From positions 2,407,528 to 2,471,527 of the forward strand of contig CAJSYZ010000004.1 of the NCBI GenBank assembly GCA_910574455.1: DNA of 64,000 bases, read 5' to 3'. Shown here piece by piece: positions 31,582 through 42,920 of the stretch (position 1 is the first letter of the stretch; every line of letters begins with the position of its first letter). This stretch comes from Trichaptum fuscoviolaceum (Eukaryota > Basidiomycota > Agaricomycetes > Hymenochaetales > Trichaptaceae). A program made the translations under genes and the position numbers. The notes under the pieces are model-generated. The model searched no databases and had not been told where the DNA came from. It worked only from the letters and a program-made list of their open reading frames with translations.

Positions 31582-32858
31582 ATGGTCTATGCCTACCCCC
31601 TCGCCCCAATTGCGAATTTTCTCGCTACTGTACTTGTCATTGTCCCTCTGTCTCGAGATGTTTTCCGTTCATGGAACGTTGGCGTCGTCATGTACGCGAT
31701 CTGGGTGTCAATACTTAGCTTCACGAACGCCGTGAACGCAGTAGTTTGGTCTGACAATACCAACGATGTTGCTCCGGTTTGGTGCGACATCAGTTAGTAA
31801 ACTCCGTCTTATCCGAAGTCATAATCTCTACTAACAGAGTCGGTAGCCACACACTTATTCATTGCTTCCCCCGTTGCTATTCCTGCTTGCTCGCTTGTAA
31901 TTACCCGACGTTTTGTGAATATCACACGAAACCGAGTAATAGAACCCGGAAAGAGACAGGTAAATTGAACGTTGTAGTCCTGTATGAATTTCTGAGCATC
32001 TGCTGATTCATATGCCTTGCAGAAAAGAACAGACCTCGCGATAGACCTTTCCTTGTGTGTTGGTTTACCTGTTATCAATATGGTTTTATGTTAGTGGATA
32101 CCGTCATATAAACAACGAGAAAACTTATGCAACGCTTTTCTTTGAAGATTATATCGTCCAAGGTTCCCGTTATGCCATCATCGAAGGCATGGGATGTGTT
32201 GCCGCAATTTCCGGCGTGACACTGGCAGTACCACTGTTGTATGCAGTACCAGTCATTCTGCCTTTGATTTCCCTTGTTTTTTATTGCCGTGGGTCTCGAT
32301 TTTCATGCATTGAGACTATTCGCACTCACAGCTCATCTAGCCAGGATTATATGGCTGTACTTTAGACATCGTACAGAAATGGACGAGTTCCTACATAACA
32401 ACACGTCCATAAACAGGCAAAGTTATTTCAGAATCCTGGCCTTGGGCTCCTTTGACATTCTCATCACCCTACCTACTTCGATTATCAACTTTTACGCTAC
32501 TCTTCAAGACGGAGATTCCTTGGCTGACTTTTGGCCAGGTTGGGCTTCGGTCCATGATGGCTTTTCGTCCATTGGAACTGCGACTTTCCAAGACTTGCAA
32601 CAAGGAGGCGAATGGACACGCTTCAGTATAATTTGGAATTCCTGGATCAATCCCTTTCTAGCGTTCGCATTCTTCGCTTTGTTCGGCCTCAGAGCCCAAG
32701 CTCGAGCACGATATCACCGTGCCTTCTGGTTCGTTTTGAAGCGTCTGGGCTTCAAACAACGCATAGACCCTGTGATATCGGACGTTCTGTTCGAGCCGGT
32801 TCCAGCTGCGAAGTCCGACAGCGGTGCTCTATCACATGAAACAGGACGAAGCTCGTAA
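31582..32858 (+). pseudogene. STE3: STE3-type pheromone receptor with one frameshift
   Basis: Exons 31582-31792, 31838-31959, 32023-32288 and 32341-32858. The product has the seven-helix plan of fungal a-factor-type receptors: YPLAPIANFLATVLVIVPL, VVMYAIWVSILSFTNAVNAV, VWCDI joined to KSVATHLFIAS, RRFVNITRNR, IDLSLCVGLPVINM, SLVFYC, and FRILALGSFDILITLPTS, and a short basic cytoplasmic tail. In helix 4 the frame changes between about 32081 and 32090 (net +1, beside TTTT); upstream and downstream frames both fit the family. A 40-nt intron could avoid the shift but would remove most of the helix. Either the gene is a pseudogene or the base is an assembly error. It may belong to the B mating-type locus or be a non-mating STE3-like gene. 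A possible C-terminal exon at about 32895-33027 could not be joined in frame. Confidence 0.75.
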
Positions 32859-33271
32859 GCGATTAATAAACACGTCTGTGAGTTACCAGAGGAGGTTAAC
32901 GTTTTCGCAATGAATAGACAAAGTGAACGATCACGGGAGTCGGTGATGGAAGAGCAATCGGGAGACAAAGAGGGAAATGGCATCCATGAGCTTGGAGTAA
33001 CGGAACGTCATATCACGCATATCTAACGTAAGGCTAGTGTACCCAGGGGAGATGAAGGCGATTGACTAACGCCCCTGCCCCGCGGACCTCTCACGTCGCG
33101 CCAATAAGTTCCGTATTGAATGGTCGAGATACGGTGAATGTGTCAAAGTAGAGCATGTTCCTTGATACCGTTTTGACGAAAAATCTTATTATTTCCCATA
33201 TCCAAGGACAGCAATAAAGAGCAGGGTTTTACAGAGCACGTACATATACACGAACTGAGCAAAAGAGTTGT
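32859..33271. other. Intergenic, possible receptor tail
   Basis: It contains an open hydrophilic stretch at about 32895-33027 in the sense of the receptor, which may be a receptor exon that could not be joined. No other gene is seen. Confidence 0.35.
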
Positions 33272-33757
33272 TTAGTGCCTGAGTGCATAGACAGTCTTGC
33301 CGTAGTATGCTCCGGCAAGTGCAGAGGTCAAGGTGAGCGTCAAAGGAACAGGACCCTTGGCTGAGCGTGGGGCTGAGGAGAGGAAAAGAATTGCTGAGGC
33401 AGCTGAGGAGAGTATATATGAGCATGCATCAACTAAGAGTAGTCTGACATTGGAGACACACCCAGAGCACCCTCCAGGCCATTAGCAGTTCCCTTCCGAA
33501 CACTGTCGGCGCTCCAGAGATACAAGAGACCAACGCTAGGAAAGAGGGTATGAGCCAAAGCTTTTCTTGCAGAAGAATGTTCCTGTCCTGACCTGACACC
33601 CGCAACCAACGATGGGATAGAGCGTGTGCGAGCGAAGCCTGTTATACCGCCAGCGAGACACAAAGTCCCCATTACATACGCTGGATACGCAGACTAAAAC
33701 AGCAATAAATATTAGAGAAAAGTGCAGGATATGTTCATGCATAGTCGTACGAACCAT
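33272..33757 (-). CDS. TMEM14 family small membrane protein
   Basis: Exon 1 is only the ATG at 33757-33755, followed by a GTTCGT intron. Exon 2 gives SAYPAYVMGTLCLAGGITGF and ARTRSIPSLVAGV, exon 3 gives SVGLLYLWSADSVRKGT, and exon 4 gives AASAILFLSSAPRSAKGPVP and GAYYGKTVYALRH. The Gly-rich four-helix pattern and length (~105 aa) fit the TMEM14/UPF0136 family, whose animal member TMEM14C moves porphyrin across the inner mitochondrial membrane. The start-only first exon was chosen because both junctions are clean and family N-termini match. Divergently oriented to the eIF4E gene. Confidence 0.75.
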
Positions 33758-34014
33758 TGTTGCAACGGACTAACGTGAGAGTAAGAGGTAGAGTTACACT
33801 TTCGCAATTCACAAGTCTTGCACGCGAGTTTGCCCAGGCATCGGCACCGTCGGCAGCACTCAGCACAGTACTTTCCTTACCTCCGCGACCATCCAGTACT
33901 CCTAAACATCAATACTCCACCGACACCGCCATTTCTTGTCATTTAAGCATCTCTTATTCCTATCAAATCACCCGTATCATTATTACAAAAGCTTGACACC
34001 TTAACGACAAGAGT

Positions 34015-35055
34015 ATGGCCGGATATTTCTCAAACCATTCACAATCCCGCTTCCTTGCGAATTCCAGCAATGGAGCTCAAAATGCGTCGAGTACGACGAC
34101 AATGACGGCGACAGCAAACCCGAATTCGACAGCACCGCGACCTCGGGTGCCATCGTCCAAACATTTCTCAACTTCTGTCTCGACGAGCTCATCAGGAGAC
34201 GAGAAACCAACTAATAAGGAGAAGCAGGGAGTCAGCACCGCAAGTAACGGTACTATTGCTGTAACCGTACATCCTCTGAGAAACACGTACGTGCATTATA
34301 GCGTTCTTATCACCCCTTCTCATTTCAAATTGCATGAGCTAGATGGGTATTTTGGTTTCGCCAACAACGAGCACCGGGGAACAAAGTCACCACGACAAAC
34401 TACGAGGAGGGGATCAAGAAGATTTCATCCTTCAGTTCTGTAAGCGTCTGCATTGGTTTCTTTCACTGCGTTGACTAACGGCTCTCCAGATTGAATCCTT
34501 TTGGTCCCTCTGGACACACCTCAACCCACCATCTACGCTACAGCCCACGACCGACTACCTTCTCTTCCATTCCGGGATCCGGCGGCCCGTTTGGGAGGAC
34601 CCGGTCAATCTGCAAGGCGGAAAATGGATCATTCGGCTCAAGAAGGGTGTTGCGGACAGATTATGGGAGGAGATAGTTATGGCTGTAGTTGGCGCCAGTT
34701 CGACGACTGCGAGTCAAATGGCGATGCTGCTGCGCCTGGCGCCGGGACAGATTCGGGAAGCTGGAGGGCCGCGAACGTTAATGGGGCTGAGGACGCGTCT
34801 GAGCCTGAAATTTGTGGATGTACGTTGAGTGTGAGGCAGAGCGAAGATATCCTTAGTGTATGGAACAGGCGTGGAAGTGATTCCAAAGTAAATCAGAAAA
34901 TAAAGTGCGTGATTTTCTCTCCTTGCTACTATAGACCGTTGAATGTTCTCTTAGGGATACCATACGCCGTGTTCTCGACTTACCACAGAATACTGTAATA
35001 GAATATAAGACTAACAATGGTTTGCTATATCTCTGTTATTTTAGAGTGGTCGTGA
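34015..35055 (+). CDS. eIF4E-family cap-binding protein, with apparent frameshift
   Basis: Exons 34015-34286, 34343-34439, 34490-34904, 34955-35019 and 35045-35055. A Ser/Thr-rich N-terminus precedes HPLRNTWVFWFRQQRAPGNK, SFWSLWTHLNPPSTL, DYLLFHSGIRRPVWED, GGKWIIRLKKGVADRLWEE, and later CTLSVRQSEDILSVWNR and KVNQKIK. The spaced Trp residues that stack on the cap are present. The TYDL-like extras suggest the eIF4E2 (4EHP)-like class rather than the main eIF4E. Near 34693 the sequence reads GTTGGCGCCAG; the family expects VVGDQFDD, so one base seems missing and the frame changes. Both flanking frames match the family, so this is a recent loss or a sequence error. Confidence 0.75.
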
Positions 35056-35154
35056 GGCTAATGTCTCTTCTAGATTCGATGCAGGATAAATCGAGTTTCC
35101 GTACGAACCAATCCGAGGACTGCATTATCATAGCAATATTGTACCTTGTTTAAT

Positions 35155-35478
35155 TCAAGCAAACACCTTCGCATATCTCTTCGTCCTTCGCTTCAGCTCG
35201 ATAAAATGTATGGCAGTACTCTCGGTGGGTGAGAATGATCTGCGGTTATGTTCTGGTCTTTGTAGCTCGTTCTGCTGAATTAACCGTATGAGCCACATTA
35301 AATTGTTCAGTTGTCGCATTCTCGTGTCTTTGTTCGTCATTGCCTCATGAAAGATGCTGCGGGGGCTACTCTGACGTGTCACTTCGTTGGCTATACCACA
35401 AAGCCACAAAGCCATCCCCTTTACTTCAAATAGTACACTGCTCTGGCTTATTTTCTCCCATTCTTTACCTTTTATCAT
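35155..35478 (-). CDS. Small hypothetical protein
   Basis: A 107-codon frame from an ATG at 35478, ending RTKRYAKVFA. It is basic, with an amphipathic-looking middle (LNNLMWLIRLIQQNEL). It lies divergent to the short oxygenase-like gene at 35525 and convergent with eIF4E. No family recognised and no splice support; it could be chance. Confidence 0.25.
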   Translation of the reverse strand: MIKGKEWEKISQSSVLFEVKGMALWLCGIANEVTRQSSPRSIFHEAMTNKDTRMRQLNNLMWLIRLIQQNELQRPEHNRRSFSPTESTAIHFIELKRRTKRYAKVFA

Positions 35479-35524
35479 CACTTGGGGGACTCACCTCATA
35501 CCCTTCTCTTTTGTACTTTCCGTC

Positions 35525-36302
35525 ATGCCAAGCGCCAAAGATCGCAATCGTCTGAAAATCCAAGACTTTCGGGTATGGATATGACTTACATTATGCAGTT
35601 AGGATATTGCACTAACACTCCACCACGTTACAGACCCTATTATCTGATACGCTGGCAAAGGTTCCGCTTCTCGAAGAAGCTCCAATCACGGCAGGCCACA
35701 ACTATGCTGACGCCCCGATCTTGGGCCTTTATGTAAAGGGTATTGGCGCGATTTCTTTGCCGCTGACGGACCGTGAGGCAGGATCAATAAAAGGGCTTGC
35801 ATCTGTACATGCGAAAGATCCTCACTGTTGGATGCTGCCTGCCTCGAAATTTTCTATCAGAAACTCCCTGTTCAATGATTTCGTACAAAAGGCCCGCTTT
35901 GAGGCCGGCGTACGCAAGAAGTTGACTCTTGATAGGCTGGTTCTCTGCGGGGCTGGCTCATGGTACTGTGACTATCTCTTGTTAGTGTCGTACGTTATAT
36001 CTTATTCTTGACATAATAGCGGCGGTCATATTCCAACGGAAGGTCATATATTTGAGCTTCTGCTACCCTCCTTATATACCGGTGCTCAAGTACGGTTCAC
36101 GTATGAGGCGAAAACGACGAATATCGACTTTGCGGGCTCTTCGGAATTCTCTATGTCGTCGATGGTCTACTTACGAGGAGTGTCACATGAGATGCTGCCA
36201 GTTCTATTAGGATATCGTTTGTCATTGATCTACAAATTCTCGGACTACAAGGAGCGATTATCGAATATCAAATCTTTGCGAATGACATTTGCAAGTCTTT
36301 GA
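35525..36302 (+). CDS. Short divergent relative of the oxygenase array (gene F)
   Basis: Three exons (35525-35572, 35634-35962, 36020-36302) sum to 660 nt, 219 aa. The N-terminal half (IGAISLPLTDREAGSIKGLA, SKFSIRNSLFNDFVQKARFE) aligns with exon 1 of genes B-D. The second half has IFELLLPSLYTGAQVRF and YLRGVSHEMLPVLLGYRLSL, matching the beta-strands, the distal His and the 2OG Arg. The HxD position reads HIP, so the Asp ligand is absent, and the protein stops soon after the Arg strand. It has an intron at the same place as the first intron of B-D but no microexon. It is probably not catalytic. The stop is 5 nt from the stop of the convergent GTPase gene. Confidence 0.65.
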
Positions 36303-36307
36303 GCGTG

Positions 36308-37451
36308 TCAATGTCCTATGCTCTGGTCAGCGAGAATAACCTCATCAGTGGTGTCTTTGCTCACAAGTTTTGCCTTATCAATATCTCTCTTTATCTTTTC
36401 CAGATCATTCCTCTTCGTGTTGGCTTGCTGCATTCGGGCAAGGGCGTTTTGTATGCTTTTTTCGATGGTCTGCGATTGCTCATACAGCGACAAGATGTCT
36501 TTCGTTGGCTGCGCTACTCGCTTGTCAAGCCAATCGAACAAATCCGACAACATGTCCAGGGCCTTCCGCTCGCCCTGTATTACACCATCGCGCAGCTGTC
36601 TGAGCGTCGCCTTCGGCAGCTTCTTCCCTTTGAGCTCGTTGTACTTCCTCTGCATCGCAACGGGATTGTCGAGAAGGAATTGATCGGCACCATGCAGGAC
36701 AGCGGGAAGGGAGCTCTGCTCGAAATTCCACGATAGAGGACTGGGGACGTTGGTGAACATGAGAGCAATGTTGTCGGCGAGCGTACGAGGGAAGATGGAC
36801 GACAATGTGGAGAGGGCGTAGTCTGTTGCAGCACCGAGGCGAGGAACTGTACCATTGGCGAGGATGAGGACACCGTTGACAGTGACAATGTGATCCTTTA
36901 TGGCATTCGCGATACTGGCCTTGTGAAGCTCGTCCTGTGATATTCCGCGTGTGTCCGCCAGGCCAGGCGTGTCAAGGATGCGTATCGTGATGCCGTTCTT
37001 ACTCGTGAACTCGTAGACCTTCGCAGAATTCGTCTGGCTTTGGGACTGTGACCCGCCCTCTTCGTTTGTAGGGTCATGCACGTCGACATATTCCTCGGGC
37101 TTGTGGCCGGCAAGGACGTTTGCGATAAGTGAAAGGACAGACGTCTTTCCGACACCAGTCTCTCCAACAAGAAGGAGAGTGAAATCGGCCTTCTTATCGG
37201 ATGTCTTAACTATCCCGTTCCTCAGGCTGTCTGGGTCGCTGCATGATGGAATTTTAGAATGATATTCGTTGCATAATATAAACGAACATACTTTATGCGA
37301 GGAGGCACGTCATCTTCGTCTGCATTGTCAGATTGGCTGCTGCGAGCATAAGATGAGGGGCATAAAAGTCAAGCTTTCGAACTCAAGCCCCGCCGGATGG
37401 TTCCTGATCAGGTCTCTTGCGCTTCTCACCGGACTCGCCGACTATAACTAA
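36308..37451 (-). CDS. AIG1-type P-loop GTPase
   Basis: The main exon runs from about 37236 to 36308. It holds LLLVGETGVGKTSVLSLIAN (Walker A, G1), a Gly-free linker with a Ser/Gln-rich insert, ILDTPGLADTRGISQDEL (G3), TVNGVLILANGTVPRLG, and FTNVPSPLSWNF in the G4 region. The C-terminus is a likely coiled coil (KSIQNALARMQQANTKRNDL). A short acidic exon ending ADEDDVPPRIN joins through an intron at about 37288-37237. The 5' end is uncertain; another small exon near 37430 seems needed. The family (AIG1/GIMAP-like septin-dynamin-type GTPases) is expanded in Agaricomycetes, with no established role there. Confidence 0.75.
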
Positions 37452-38420
37452 CAATCTATACTGGAAATGGTCGAAGGCAAACCGCCGTACTTGAATCGCG
37501 GTGTAACGAGGGTGAGCACTAGCTTGCCGAATTGCTTAGGGTGCATCGTCTCAGTCTGTTCTTTTGCTCAATATTCACTTGCATGTGTTAACAGCATCGA
37601 TTCTTCACGCTCTCTGAACACTGATAGCTACAATCGATGACATGGTCTTCCTGCTCAAGCTCGCATTCTTGTTCGCTTCCGTCAAGTCGACTCCTGTATT
37701 CCGCAATATGGTCGTCCTCCCGATGACTTCGTCACCGCGCAAAGAGCAAGGAGCGGTTATTGTACGCCGAAGAGCTACTGTGTAGAGGATGTACATTGCA
37801 GTGGTGAATACAATTAGAAATCTGATTAGCCGTGTACATGAATATAATAAAGAATACATACTGTTTTCGCTGCTCCACATTATGCTTGAAGCCGGCAGCT
37901 TGAACTCCATTAATGATAGTGCTCGACGATAGAACACTTCCGTCGCGTTCGCTGTCGAAAATCAATCCAGTATATCTTTGGAGATTCGACGATGCTACTC
38001 ACTGAATCCATACAAGCTCGCTAACCATCCTGATCGCGGGACAGTTCTTCGAGGCGATACCCACGAGTATTTCAAAGAGGAGAGTTGTGTACTGATACGC
38101 CTTGACCATATGCCAGAACATCACAGGCTGCGAGAATAAAGTCTATTAGGTCTCGATGAACTTTCATAAGTTGACATGGACGTACACTTCCGGCCATCCC
38201 TGGCCATCATTCTCGCCCATCCCTTGCATCCATCGAATTTGCGTTGTAAGAGCGGAGACGACGGCGTATAGGTGACGAATAGCGAGAAATAGCTTGCAGC
38301 AAGTTATAAGCATACTTGGCTTCATAGTATTAAATGACAACTTACAGGAACCAGGTTTGTGTTGTAGACATCGCCCAGTAGCTCCGTAATTGTTATGTTC
38401 GTGCACGTTACGCATAGCGA
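37452..38420 (-). CDS. Unrecognised multi-exon gene, tentative
   Basis: Several minus-strand stretches with good splice signals look coding: a hydrophobic one (VMFWHMVKAYQYTTLLFEIL then SELVWIQ) near 38130-38000, IFDSERDGSVLSSSTIINGV near 37960, and ALRRTITAPCSLRGDEVIGR ending at 37605. The order and phases are plausible for one gene, possibly a membrane protein at its start, but no family was recognised and the first exon is not identified. The hydrophobic exon at 38415-38164 may belong to it. Confidence 0.35.
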
Positions 38421-40028
38421 TACAACCTGACTAGCGAGCAGCGCTAGCGTTCAATGACTTGCAAAGCGCCTCCAAGTACTCCGAGCAAGCGCGCCCGGTG
38501 AACTGTAGTCAATCGACGGACGCACTACAGCGTGGGCTGTAACAGCTTGAAGGACATCCAAAGCTGGCCTCTTGCTCACAATCGCGAAGTGCTGTTGTGT
38601 TGAATCGTACTTGACGTCGGCCTCAGTGGTGATGGATGTGCTATAGATTAGCTAGATGGCTTGATTCTTGACGCGCACTTGACGAGCATGCGGCGTTGAT
38701 GATGAGCGCGGAAGACAAGAAGTGCCGCAAGGGAAATTACCTTATAGTGATCCATGTCTCTCAAATTTTGTTCGAGCCCGATAACTGAAAACCAGAGTTA
38801 AGGTCAAGTCCAGGCACAGAGCTGCCATGCGTCTCGGTCATTCTTAATAGCCATGACAATGCTCTGCGAGTTCAGGTTCTTGCGTACCACGGAGGCAAGA
38901 AGTAGAACTCGACCACAGATTCAATCTCAGCTTTGTCCTAACATTCTTTCTTCAGCTTTCTTATTCAAAGATAAAAAGTAAATGTCACTTACTGCGATGC
39001 AACTTTCAGCACTCCGCCATTCCTTCCTATCGCCAGCCTACGGTCACGGTCACGGCTGACGTGGCGACCGGAATCAATTTCATCTGAAGCAAGGGTGCGA
39101 GAGAATGCATAACCTGACGATCGTGTTTGACCGTCGATAATCAATAGCTGAGAACAGTACCTTGAGCAATACAATAGCTCAATGAACTTGAGATAGAAAA
39201 CCCTGTTTGTGTCAAGATTGGTTTCTATGCAGGATAGTCTCAAGAGCTTCCGAGCTTGAGTCGGCGGTGACACTGGCAGGTCGTAGAGGTATACCCTGCC
39301 TATTAGTGCGATACATCGACTGAATATTGACTGACCTGTCCGTCCTTAACCTGATATCTACTTTGCTTTCTAATCTGCATCCGTCCTTCGTGTCCCGGAC
39401 ATATAAGAGCCAGTGAATGAAGATAGCAATAGTTCACATTTGGATGTCAGACTTTGTGAGCAGGTAGTAGAACGTGAGAGAGAGGAAAAGTAGCCATAGT
39501 ACCGAGTGAAAACCAATACAGAGCAGTAAGGCCAGCTTCAAGTTGCAGATTCGATCTCCTACGGCGCGTGCAGTCAATTACACCTGAAGCCATAGCCTCG
39601 AGCAGCTGAGATATAGAGACCCTAAAATTTCACAGATAGACTTGACTCGGAGTGAAGTCCCTCTATTGTTATTCGAATCGTGGTCCAAAGCGATGGAAGA
39701 GCTGGCGCGTCAAAAGCAGAGTTAATATAAGCCTGAGAATAATACTGAAACTGTGAACACTTACTGATCTAACAGCAAAGAGCTAGCGGAAAGCAAGAAC
39801 AAAAGTGATTAAAGTCAGAATGCAGAGATAAATATCAAATGCAATTGCAGTGAGAAATTAGAATAGTGTGAAAGAGGAGAGAGAATGAAGAGAGAGGGGG
39901 AAGGGCGAAGAGCCTGGTGAACCTCGGGACAGAACTGACCTGTATTTATACCCTTCGAAGGCCATAGACCTTGTCAGGCAGAGAAGTCATCGGCCTATAC
40001 TCACCGATAGGCTACAATACCATAGAAA
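38421..40028. other. No supported gene
   Basis: Scattered short frames on the minus strand (one of 94 codons ending at 38989) lack recognisable domains. A TATTTATACC stretch at about 39949-39958 resembles a TATA box. Nothing else was found. Confidence 0.4.
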
Positions 40029-40331
40029 ATGCCAAGCAAAGAAGATTGTGTCGTTTCTACAGAGCCCGGGCAAACCTCCGGACAAGTGTTTCCAGCGCCA
40101 AACAGCTATCCTGTCCCTCCCGTCCCTCAGAATACCTCCAGTGACCTCTACCCAACCCCTCATACCTCTCCAGCACCCTCCGAAGCTGCAAGAAAACATG
40201 ATAATAGTGTAGAATGTGCCAAATGCACTCTCTGTGCAGACGGCAAAGTGCTCACCAAAATTCTGCTGCCGGTTGTTCCAGACAGCGCTTGCTCACTAGC
40301 GTCATTCCCACAGCCTAGCCGAGACCCTTAA
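40029..40331 (+). CDS. Hypothetical Pro-rich short protein
   Basis: A 100-codon single-exon frame from an ATG. It is Pro/Ser-rich, with CAKCTLCADGKVL near the C-terminus, a Cys cluster that may be chance. About 70 bp upstream is a TATTTATACC sequence. No family was recognised. Confidence 0.3.
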   Translation: MPSKEDCVVSTEPGQTSGQVFPAPNSYPVPPVPQNTSSDLYPTPHTSPAPSEAARKHDNSVECAKCTLCADGKVLTKILLPVVPDSACSLASFPQPSRDP

Positions 40332-41225
40332 CCCCTGGAATCTGATGCGAAATGAGCGAGGCGAAGTATGGAAGATGTCTTCCGAGTGAATGGGAGGTAT
40401 GAGCCGTGCAGCGATTGCACGGCATGCGCGGGTCGAGTTCGAGAGCTGGGGGAGAGCGGAGTAGCTTTAGTCGAGAGATTGAGGTCCATTCTTGATGCTC
40501 TGATGGCCTGACATACGAGATAGAGCTCAGGTATTGTGCCATTGTGTATTGAATAGGCCCTTGGCTGCCTGGCAGAGTTCAGCCGGAAATTCTGAGAGCT
40601 GGATGGTTTCTGTCGCACATTTCGCTTAGCAGGTGCTATTACGTCCTGCCAAGTCCCTTCCCAGGTGCTTCAGAGCCTTCTATCAGAAGGAATGAGTATC
40701 CTGAACGATGCGAGCCCAAGGAAGACATGCAAGAGCCGGAGAACACACTCACCTCTCCGTGTCCAGGTTCGGAGCTGAGAGCATTGTCAATCATGCTAGT
40801 GTAGGTGCCATTGTCGACTATAGTCGATTTCCGAAGGCTTTGCACAATGTGATGAGCTTGATGGCCTGCTCGAAGGTCATGGCTGAAAGCATAGGAGGTT
40901 AGGTAGCTTGAATTGGCAATGCCAGGGCCCTGACACGAATTGACCCTGAGCATATTTTGGACAGCATTCTTCTCCCTCGAGACCTCTGTGCACAATTCTG
41001 AGTTATTCAGGACCATTAAAATGCATGTCTGAATCACTAAGATACCATGTCAAAATAATAAATTCAAGGAAAATGTGTTCTGTGTGAATGGGTCCGAAAA
41101 TTCGACCCTGACTCGCTTAAGAGGGCTCATGTATAAAGCAGCTTGCTTTCGTCTCTTTGTCAATTCCCCTTTCACACTGTAAGTCTCACTAGTATTTTTC
41201 ATCTTTGACCTTTTACTAACCAGAC
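40332..41225. other. No supported gene
   Basis: Short frames only, on both strands, without splice or domain support. Confidence 0.4.
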
Positions 41226-42850
41226 AGCAATATATATACAGAAATGCGCCAGGCGAGCGACACTCAAAGCCTGCTTCAACTCCCATGTAAGAGTTACTCA
41301 TTTTCTATTTGTCTTCGAGCTTCTACTGACATTCAACATAGCAATATATATATAGAAATGCGCCGGGCGAGCGACTTCTGGATGACGGCCTCGCCCAGCG
41401 CATCGCAGCGGCGCCTTTGTCCACGCTTTGCAGGTTCTAGTTAGTGATGACAGGCAATCAACTATCTGAGTCTTCCAGCTGTCACGCAAGAATTACATTC
41501 TGTTTGGAGAGGGTCAACATACCATTGTGAGTCCTAATGCACTCAGATTGACATCGGCAATCTTTTCTGACGTGACTGCATAGGTGGAAGATATGTCTCA
41601 ATACTGGAAATTGAAGTGTCCTTGCTAGCAGTTTCTCGGACGTATGGAAGGTCTTGCAGCACGCAAAGTGAACCATCTGCGATTCCGGTGTCTCTCCAGG
41701 TCAGCAGCGGACGCCACAATCAGCAATATATATATGTTTCTTCGTCCGGCGAGCGCCTCTGAACGGCAGGCGTCGCCAGCCCAAGGATCACACGGTCCAG
41801 CGCACCGCAACGAAGGTACCCTCACCCATCGCGCGCAACCGGTCTGTGACATTGGACATGCGCGCGCGCCCCGCAACAAAGCAGACGCACACGAAGGGAT
41901 CCTCCCACTCAATCGAGGTCGGCGAAGACTGGCAAACGCTGGCAGACTCGCAAGCTGCAGCTCGGCGGATAGCTGGAGTATTGGGGCGGGTCTGTTATCT
42001 TCGAGGGCACACACCGAGGACACCGTGCAGCAATCAGGCGCAAGATTATGTCCTCCGCAGAGAGGAAGGATCGCAAGAAGAATGCGAATGAAAGGGAAGG
42101 TGCAGGCCCCAGCGTGACGCGCCGGACAGCAATATATATATGATTTTGCTTCCGGCGAGCGGCACCTGGGGTGCGCGCGGCGCACCCTCGTCAATCAGGC
42201 GCAAGATCAGTCCTCCGCATCAGCGCGACAAGTCGAACGGCGCATCTGCCCCAACCGTTGCGCAAGGCGAGAGCATTGAGGTTGACGGTCAGGGGATAGC
42301 AATATATATATGTTTTTCCTTCCGGCGAGCGGCACCTGGGGTGCGCACATCGCCAGAACCAACCGTGAGCGCACGGCGCACGCTCGTCAGTCAGGCGCAA
42401 GATCAGTCCTCGCATCAGCGCGACAAGTCGAACGGCGCACTCGTCCAACAGGGAGTATCCTGGCCAAGTCATTGAGGCCGGACAGAACGCAACCGGTCTG
42501 TGACGTTCCGCCAATGCTGCGTCGCGACAGCTTCTGGCCGAGCGCGCCCCGCATGTCGAAGAACAGGGAATGAGGGGGTTCCTTCGAGTAGACGCTTACG
42601 AAGGTATCCGCCCGCTCAGTCAGAGTCAAGACAGAGGCGGCTTTGAGATTGGGTGCTCACCGGTGGAGTACACCGCTGTCATCGTCCAACTTCCGGCGCG
42701 CAGCCCAGGTGGGATCGTGTTTGCGCTGCTCTCAGCGTCGAGCCGCAGGTGCTGGAAGCCGTGCATCAGTCCGCTCGAGTGCACGGTGGGCAAGATCTTG
42801 TGTTGGCGAGGCTGAACGCAACCGGTCTGTGACGTTGAGGAGTGTCTGCG
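41226..42850. repeat. GC-rich complex repeat array with TATA-like cores
   Basis: Five copies of a ~36-bp unit start at 41226, 41340, 41722, 42128 and 42298. Each begins AGCAATATATATA and is followed 15-20 bp later by CGGCGAGCG (one copy AGGCGAGCG). Other blocks recur: CAACCGGTCTGTGAC at about 41838, 42490 and 42819, and TCAGGCGCAAGAT with a following TCGAACGGCGCA at about 42195 and 42392. Long open frames here are on both strands and reflect GC content rather than a recognised protein. Confidence 0.65.
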
Positions 42851-42920
42851 ATGTTGGCGACGGAGGAGATGGACGGCGGCGGCGAAGGGTTGGTCGTCGC
42901 GGGAGGAGAAGAGAGTGTGT

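Noticed and set aside
32050..32093. A 40-nt intron that would remove the frameshift in the STE3-like receptor
   Set aside because: It would delete most of transmembrane helix 4, whose residues fit the family, and is shorter than the other introns here. A frameshift or error is more likely.
30681..33271. Mating-pheromone precursor gene near the receptor
   Set aside because: No short frame with a Met start and C-terminal Cys-aliphatic-aliphatic-X was found by eye on either strand. A scan with relaxed CaaX patterns in a larger window would be decisive.
41625..42629. Long overlapping open frames in the GC-rich repeat array
   Set aside because: They occur on both strands in several frames over repeats with high GC and show no family resemblance; open frames are expected there by composition.
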